Source: Lysinibacillus sphaericus
GTDB taxonomy: Bacteria > Bacillota > Bacilli > Bacillales_A > Planococcaceae
Reading direction: 5' to 3'
Length of the DNA stretch: 64,000 nt
NCBI RefSeq assembly: GCF_001629735.1
Contig: NZ_CP015224.1
Coordinates: forward strand, 3,038,001-3,102,000
This document shows, one piece after another, positions 59,882-64,000 of this stretch (positions are counted from its first letter, which is position 1; every line of letters begins with the position of its first letter). A program made the translations under genes and the position numbers. The notes beneath the pieces are model-generated. The model saw only the letters and a list, made by a program, of their open reading frames with translations. It ran no database searches and was not told where the DNA came from.

Positions 59882-60745
59882 ATGTTTCTTTATGCATTTA
59901 ATGAAGATAACTTAACGATTGAGGAACTGTTACGTAATCACTGGCGACTAGGTAAAAAGCTCGTACATGAATTACGTATGGCAAAAGCTATTACTTTAGA
60001 GAATGATGAACTTGTTCAATGGAATACTCCTTTACAAGTCGGCACTATTGTCAAATTTACATTCCCAATCCCAGCGTCTAGCTATAAACGAACACCTGTT
60101 TGTGCGATTGATATAGTCTATGAGGATGATCATTGCTTAATCGTATCGAAGCCAAAGGGTATGGCAACTCACCCTAATGATGACCGAGATACCCATACAT
60201 GTATGAACCATGTTATGGCACATATTCAAGAACAAGGTGGTATTTATGCAGAGCATGTCCATCGATTAGATAAAGGGACACAAGGTTTATTACTTGTAGC
60301 CAAGCATCCTTTAGCGAAATCAATTTTCGATCGAATGATTGAAGAAAAATCTATTATTCGGACATATGCAGCGGAAGTACAAGGAAATATACGCTCCTCA
60401 TCGGGTACCATTTCTGAATCTATTGGTAAGGATCGACATCACGCTTCTAGACGTGTCGTGTCGCAAACTGGACAGCATGCAGTGACCCATTATGAAGTCG
60501 TTTCACGCTACAAGAATTCTTGTGTGGTCCATTTGATTCTTGAAACTGGTCGAACACATCAAATCCGTGTACATCTAGCCTACATCGGTCATCCCATTAT
60601 TGGTGATACTATGTACGGCGCAAGAGAAACTGCTAGTGGTGATTATGAACTCCATGCTATCCAATTAGAATTTGACCATCCATTTTTAAATAAACGCATT
60701 ACCGTCAAGGACGAACAATCATCAAAAAATCCCGCTTCTCAATAA
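59882..60745 (+). CDS. RluA-family rRNA/tRNA pseudouridine synthase (YhcT-like)
   Basis: A 287-residue pseudouridine synthase. An N-terminal S4-like region spans about 1-70. The catalytic motif HRLDKGTQGLLLVAK has the Asp nucleophile. LETGRTHQIRVHLAYIGHPI is also diagnostic. Size and motifs fit RluD/YhcT/YlyB-type enzymes. The substrate site is not determinable from sequence. ATG at 59882 behind GGAGGA. Confidence 0.93.
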   Translation: MFLYAFNEDNLTIEELLRNHWRLGKKLVHELRMAKAITLENDELVQWNTPLQVGTIVKFTFPIPASSYKRTPVCAIDIVYEDDHCLIVSKPKGMATHPNDDRDTHTCMNHVMAHIQEQGGIYAEHVHRLDKGTQGLLLVAKHPLAKSIFDRMIEEKSIIRTYAAEVQGNIRSSSGTISESIGKDRHHASRRVVSQTGQHAVTHYEVVSRYKNSCVVHLILETGRTHQIRVHLAYIGHPIIGDTMYGARETASGDYELHAIQLEFDHPFLNKRITVKDEQSSKNPASQ

Positions 60746-60762
60746 CGAGAGCGGGATTTATA
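60727..60762. terminator. Terminator overlapping the pseudouridine synthase stop
   Basis: AAATCCCGC/GCGGGATTT stem with CTC/GAG inside, then TATATATAG. The stop codon lies in the loop region. Confidence 0.7.
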
Positions 60763-60769
60763 TATAGAA

Positions 60770-61600
60770 CTAAAAATCAAATTTGAAATGATCTGGATCT
60801 TGCCCAAATCGTTGATTACGATTTAATGACGCTATCTTTTCCATTTGAGTCTGTGTTAATTCAAAGTCAAAAATCTGTGCATTTTCTTCAATTCGACTTG
60901 GTGTCACTGATTTAGGAATAATTAATGTGTCATTTTGTAAATGCCAGCGTAACACTACCTGAGCAGTGGTCTTGCCGATTTCCTTGCTAATTTCTAAGAT
61001 AGTAGAATCATCAAGTACGCCACCTCGCCCTAACGGTGACCATGCAGTGACAGCAATCTGATGTTCATGGCAATATGCACTTAATGCTTGTTGCTGTAAA
61101 TACGGATGCATTTCCACCTGATTAACCATTGGAGCAATATTGGCCTTTGCTAGTATTTTTTCTAAATGATGCTCATGATGGTTCGACACACCAGTTGCTC
61201 GAATTAGTTTTTCATCGTATAGGCGCTCAATAGCGCGGTAAGTTTCCTCAAATGTTTCTGGAACAGCCCAATGTGTCAAATATAAATCTACGTAATCCAT
61301 CTTAAGTTTCTTTAGCGATACTTCAAAAGCCCGTAAGGTTTCATCATATCCTTGGTCATTATTCCATACTTTTGTGGTAACAAAAATATGCTCACGTGGT
61401 ATACCTGAATAACGGATAGCTTCTCCTACCTCTGCTTCATTCCCATACAAAGATGCTGTATCGATAGCTCTATAACCAAACTTCAGCGCTGTATCGATGG
61501 ATTGTAATGTTTCTTCATGATCTGTCATTTTATAAACACCTAAGCCGAAACGAGGCATTTCTACTCCATTTGATAATGTTTTCGATGATTGTAAATACAC
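60770..61600 (-). CDS. Aldo/keto reductase
   Basis: A 276-residue NADPH-dependent TIM-barrel oxidoreductase. The catalytic set is visible: Asp in FGYRAIDTASLYGNE, Tyr in ASLYGNE, Lys in FVTTKVW and His in LYLTHW. The cofactor signature IPKSVTPSRIEENAQIF is near the C-terminus. Closest in pattern to Bacillus YtbE/YvgN, which reduce glyoxals and other aldehydes. Single gene, convergent with the pseudouridine synthase. Confidence 0.93.
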   Translation of the reverse strand: MYLQSSKTLSNGVEMPRFGLGVYKMTDHEETLQSIDTALKFGYRAIDTASLYGNEAEVGEAIRYSGIPREHIFVTTKVWNNDQGYDETLRAFEVSLKKLKMDYVDLYLTHWAVPETFEETYRAIERLYDEKLIRATGVSNHHEHHLEKILAKANIAPMVNQVEMHPYLQQQALSAYCHEHQIAVTAWSPLGRGGVLDDSTILEISKEIGKTTAQVVLRWHLQNDTLIIPKSVTPSRIEENAQIFDFELTQTQMEKIASLNRNQRFGQDPDHFKFDF

Positions 61601-61684
61601 GAATCACAACCCCTTTCTTTTTCCTAGTACCATTATACAAAAAATTGGATTTAAGAAAAATAAGGAAGCTACTGTTATTTACCA

Positions 61685-61855
61685 CTATTCATCCTTTTCC
61701 TCGATACTTTCCAATTGAATAGGATCTGCAATACGCTCATCATCCGCAAGCTCTAGACCATCACGTAAATGTTCCATTTGTTTGCCCAAATCTTTTAATT
61801 CCTTCATATCTCTCGCCATCGTACCATTTTCAATGTTTGGCACCTTTTTTTTCAT
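61685..61855 (-). CDS. Small acidic protein of unknown function
   Basis: A 56-residue protein with a strong GGAGGTGA ribosome site before ATG 61853-61855. It is highly charged and acidic at the end (ELADDERIADPIQLESIEEK), likely helical in the middle (MARDMKELKDLGKQMEHL). No membrane segment or motif. It lies in the same direction as the aldo/keto reductase, separated by 84 bases, and may be co-transcribed. Confidence 0.7.
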   Translation of the reverse strand: MKKKVPNIENGTMARDMKELKDLGKQMEHLRDGLELADDERIADPIQLESIEEKDE

Positions 61856-62000
61856 ACTAATCACCTCCTTAATAGTTTTCCCGATAATTATACGTTTGAA
61901 CCATTTCTGACATATTTTATTCAGGTATGTCGTTTCATTTTTATAGTAGATAGGCTATACTAAATAGAGATGTCTTTATTACATGAGGAGGGTTACTTCC

Positions 62001-62093
62001 ATGAAACTATTATTAATCATTGGTGTAACAGTTGCTTTCTTAACAGCTATTTTTACTGCTGGGTACGAAGGCGATTACAAAGCGGATAAATAA
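62001..62093 (+). CDS. Tiny single-pass membrane peptide
   Basis: 30 codons. ATG at 62001 is preceded by GAGGAGGG; a hydrophobic helix (LLLIIGVTVAFLTAIFTAG) is followed by a polar tail YEGDYKADK. A perfect terminator begins 8 bases after the stop, so it is a dedicated transcription unit. Family not recognised. Confidence 0.65.
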   Translation: MKLLLIIGVTVAFLTAIFTAGYEGDYKADK

Positions 62094-62100
62094 TACCTCG

Positions 62101-62145
62101 AGAAAATCACTAAGCATTAGATATGCTTAGTGATTTTCTTTTTTG
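62101..62145 (+). terminator. Terminator after the tiny membrane peptide
   Basis: 17-bp perfect stem AGAAAATCACTAAGCAT/ATGCTTAGTGATTTTCT with 5-base loop and T run. Confidence 0.93.
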
Positions 62146-62158
62146 TCGACAATAAAAA

Positions 62159-62213
62159 AATAACTTACTTGACTTTCAGTTATTATTAAAATAAACTAAC
62201 TTACATAAAGTAA
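62159..62213 (+). promoter_or_regulatory. Promoter and dyad operators of the CatE-like gene
   Basis: TTGACT (62169-62174)-N17-TAAACT (62192-62197). AATAACT-N12-AGTTATT (62159-62165, 62178-62184) covers the -35, and TTAC-ATAAA-GTAA (62201-62213) covers the start site. The arrangement resembles sites of YodB/CatR-type regulators, but the regulator is not in this window. Confidence 0.5.
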
Positions 62214-62250
62214 CTAAATGAATAAAAATAACTTAACGGAGGTATTCTAT

Positions 62251-63096
62251 ATGCATTTTCATGAAAAACCTAACACATATGTAACAAATGTTGAAATAAA
62301 AGTAAGCGATCTTCAACGTTCTTTAACATTTTATCAAGAGGTTATTGGCTTCAACGTTTTACACCAAGAATCACATAAAGCTACTTTAACAGCAGATGGA
62401 CATACTGCACTATTAACAATAGTCCAACCAGACACAGTGGAAGAAAAGCTTAGCATGACGACTGGACTTTATCACTTTGCATTACTATTACCAACTCGTC
62501 GTGATTTGGCAAATATTATAACGCATTTTCACGAAAAAGGAGTATATCTTGGGGCTTCTGATCATGCTGTCAGTGAAGCACTCTATTTAAATGATCCTGA
62601 TCATAATGGTATTGAGGTATACGCAGATCGCCCTGAAAATGTATGGGATTGGCATCAGGACCAAGTGAATATGGTAACAGAGCCACTAAATATTCGATCG
62701 ATTTTAGAAGAAGGTGATGGAAATTGGGATGGCCTCCCATCAGGTACAGTGATGGGACATATTCACTTATCTGTTTCGAACTTGGCAGAGGCTGAACAAT
62801 TTTACACAAAGGGCTTAGGCTATGATATTGTGGCACGCTATGGTTCACAGGCATTATTTATTTCTACTGGCCGCTATCACCATCACATTGGCTTAAACAC
62901 TTGGCACTCAGAAAATGCTCCAAAGCTTGGAGAAAACCAAGTAGGCTTAAAAACGTTCTCACTGCGTTTAGATAATGAAGAACAAGCATCCATGATGAAA
63001 GCAAACCTTCGCACAATTGGTGCACGTGTTATCGATATAGACGGTGGATTCCAAACTGAAGATCCAGCTGGAAATGTTGTATTATTAAAATTTTAG
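62251..63096 (+). CDS. VOC-family dioxygenase, CatE-like (catechol 2,3-dioxygenase type)
   Basis: A 281-residue protein with two tandem vicinal-oxygen-chelate modules (about 10-125 and 165-281). The segments DHAVSEALYLNDPDHNGIEV, GHIHLSVSNLAEA and YHHHIGLNTWHS match the metal-binding His pattern of Bacillus CatE/YfiE. It would open catechol or quinone-type rings. The ATG at 62251 follows CGGAGG; an in-frame ATG at 62218 has none. Two dyads overlap the promoter, fitting control by an electrophile-sensing repressor. Confidence 0.85.
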   Translation: MHFHEKPNTYVTNVEIKVSDLQRSLTFYQEVIGFNVLHQESHKATLTADGHTALLTIVQPDTVEEKLSMTTGLYHFALLLPTRRDLANIITHFHEKGVYLGASDHAVSEALYLNDPDHNGIEVYADRPENVWDWHQDQVNMVTEPLNIRSILEEGDGNWDGLPSGTVMGHIHLSVSNLAEAEQFYTKGLGYDIVARYGSQALFISTGRYHHHIGLNTWHSENAPKLGENQVGLKTFSLRLDNEEQASMMKANLRTIGARVIDIDGGFQTEDPAGNVVLLKF

Positions 63097-63098
63097 TA

Positions 63099-63130
63099 AA
63101 AAGCAGTTCTCACAAATGAGAACTGCTTTT
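63099..63130. terminator. Bidirectional terminator between the dioxygenase gene and trmL
   Basis: 14-bp perfect stem AAAAGCAGTTCTCA/TGAGAACTGCTTTT, 4-base loop. Confidence 0.9.
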
Positions 63131-63131
63131 A

Positions 63132-63605
63132 TTAATGTAAACCTGGATATCCCTGTTGTCGTAATGCCTCATATATAACAATCGCAGCCGTATTAGATAA
63201 GTTGAGTGAACGGACATGATCACTTTGTGGAATACGCAAGCACATATTACGACGTTCATACGCAAAGTCTTTTGGCAAGCCTGTTGTTTCTTTTCCAAAC
63301 ATAAAGTAAATGTCACGCTCTTTATTACTAAAATCATGTGTGGTGAACGGCTCATCACTATATGTTTCGATTAAATATACATCTCCATCTCTAGAGTACT
63401 CTATAAAATCATCCAGTGAATTATGATAAACAATATTCACACTATGCCAATAATCTAAGCCTGCCCGCTTTAACATTTTATCATCGGTTGAAAAGCCTAG
63501 TGGACGAATTAAATGTAATGATGTATTTGTACCAGCGCAAGTGCGAGCAATATTTCCTGTATTCGCTGGAATTTCTGGTTGATATAAAACGATATGCAAT
63601 GGCAT
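63132..63605 (-). CDS. trmL: tRNA (cytidine/uridine-34-2'-O)-methyltransferase TrmL
   Basis: A 157-residue SPOUT methyltransferase. The N-terminal PEIPANTGNIARTCAGTNT, FGKETTGLP and LRIPQSDHVRSLNLSNTAAI form the trefoil knot that binds SAM. It methylates the wobble base of tRNA-Leu isoacceptors. B. subtilis orthologue is CspR. The preceding gene on this strand is queG, also tRNA modification. Confidence 0.94.
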   Translation of the reverse strand: MPLHIVLYQPEIPANTGNIARTCAGTNTSLHLIRPLGFSTDDKMLKRAGLDYWHSVNIVYHNSLDDFIEYSRDGDVYLIETYSDEPFTTHDFSNKERDIYFMFGKETTGLPKDFAYERRNMCLRIPQSDHVRSLNLSNTAAIVIYEALRQQGYPGLH

Positions 63606-63672
63606 AACGATACACTTCCTTATTATAAAAATTTCTTTAAGTGGAACTCATTTAATGGAGTGTTTTTTCTCT

Positions 63673-64000
63673 TCATTCATGAAAAAACTGCAAACCTTTG
63701 TGAATTTCGTTCAATACTTCTTCGTCCTGCTCATTAGCTTCCGCGTCATATAGGGCAGACTTAGCCTGTTCTCCGCCTATCTTCCCTAAAGCCCATGCTG
63801 ATGTGCCTCGTATGACTGGACGATCATCGTTCTTCAAAAGGTTGATGAGATCTGGTATAGCCGCTTCCTCTTTAAAATGGGCCAGTGCAAGGATGGCATT
63901 TCGTTGAATAGGCTTTTTACCTCGCCATGAACCAGAAACGTGGCCAAACTTGGCCTTAAATTCTCTATTGGAAATCGTTAATAGTGGTGTTAATAATGGT
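63673..64000 (-). CDS. queG: Epoxyqueuosine reductase QueG, C-terminal part (5' end outside window)
   Basis: The last about 108 residues of QueG; the gene continues past the right edge. The segment ISNREFKAKFGHVSGSWRGK and QRNAILALAHFKEEAAIPDL mark the start of the C-terminal HEAT repeats of QueG, the cobalamin/Fe-S enzyme that reduces epoxyqueuosine to queuosine in tRNA. The stop is TGA at 63673-63675. The trmL gene follows after 67 bases on the same strand. Confidence 0.9.
   Translation of the reverse strand, partial: PLLTPLLTISNREFKAKFGHVSGSWRGKKPIQRNAILALAHFKEEAAIPDLINLLKNDDRPVIRGTSAWALGKIGGEQAKSALYDAEANEQDEEVLNEIHKGLQFFHE

Noticed and set aside
61507..61722. 71-codon plus-strand ORF opposite the aldo/keto reductase start
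   Set aside because: Antisense to two supported genes and without a ribosome site.

Overview
The window looks like a chromosomal segment of a low-G+C, spore-forming Firmicute of the Bacillus group, most likely Lysinibacillus. This rests on protein families and remembered gene neighbourhoods, not on a database search. Many blocks match the Bacillus subtilis yhc/yhe/yhf/yhg/yha region: yhfH with lplJ, yhgE-yhgD, hemE-hemH-hemY, hmoB, ecsA-ecsB-hit, trpP-yhaH-hpr, prsA, yhaO-yhaN-yhaM, yhzD, yhaR, yheB-yheA, yheE, yhcY-yhcZ, bdbC, a yhcT-like pseudouridine synthase, and trmL-queG. No rRNA, tRNA, CRISPR array or intact mobile element was seen.

Layout. 0-5 kb: a truncated response regulator, lipoate ligase LplJ, the small zinc-ribbon protein YhfH, and YhgE with its TetR regulator YhgD. 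YhgE and YhgD share a 23-bp dyad operator. 5-8.6 kb: a four-gene envelope-sensing operon of beta-propeller lipoprotein, response regulator, histidine kinase and a FixH/YtkA-like lipoprotein with a Met/His-rich tail. 8.7-13.9 kb: a glycosyltransferase followed by a 1300-residue collagen-like Gly-X-Thr protein, the most striking locus here. 14-18.5 kb: haem synthesis and turnover. 18.6-25.3 kb: Ecs transporter, HIT protein, tryptophan transporter TrpP with a TRAP-like leader, Hpr/ScoC, small membrane proteins and PrsA. 25.3-26.4 kb: a decayed IS3-family remnant and an unknown secreted protein. 26.5-32 kb: the YhaO/YhaN/YhaM nuclease operon. 32-38.3 kb: enoyl-CoA hydratase, TrhO, an FAD dehydrogenase, and SerA behind a T-box. 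38.4-44.6 kb: HAD phosphatase, a secreted metallo-beta-lactamase-fold protein, and a glycerate kinase/permease pair facing a CdaR-type regulator. 44.6-51 kb: HemZ, an RNase H family protein, YheA/YheB, YheE and several unknown small proteins. 51-56 kb: a CNNM/CBS transporter with an overlapping leader ORF, a cation efflux pump behind an attenuator-like hairpin, and two regulators. 56-64 kb: a receiver-SARP regulator lacking the phosphoacceptor Asp, YhcY/YhcZ, BdbC, a pseudouridine synthase, an aldo/keto reductase, two tiny ORFs, a CatE-like dioxygenase, TrmL and the end of QueG.

The genes are mostly housekeeping. The 5.0-13.9 kb block separates hemY from yhgD-yhgE, which I recall as neighbours in B. 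subtilis, so it is the clearest accessory insertion. The glycosyltransferase/collagen pair would fit a glycosylated spore-surface or cell-surface filament. Its repeat region holds 32 perfect copies of a 9-bp unit and a compensated reading-frame slip, so its length is probably unstable between strains.
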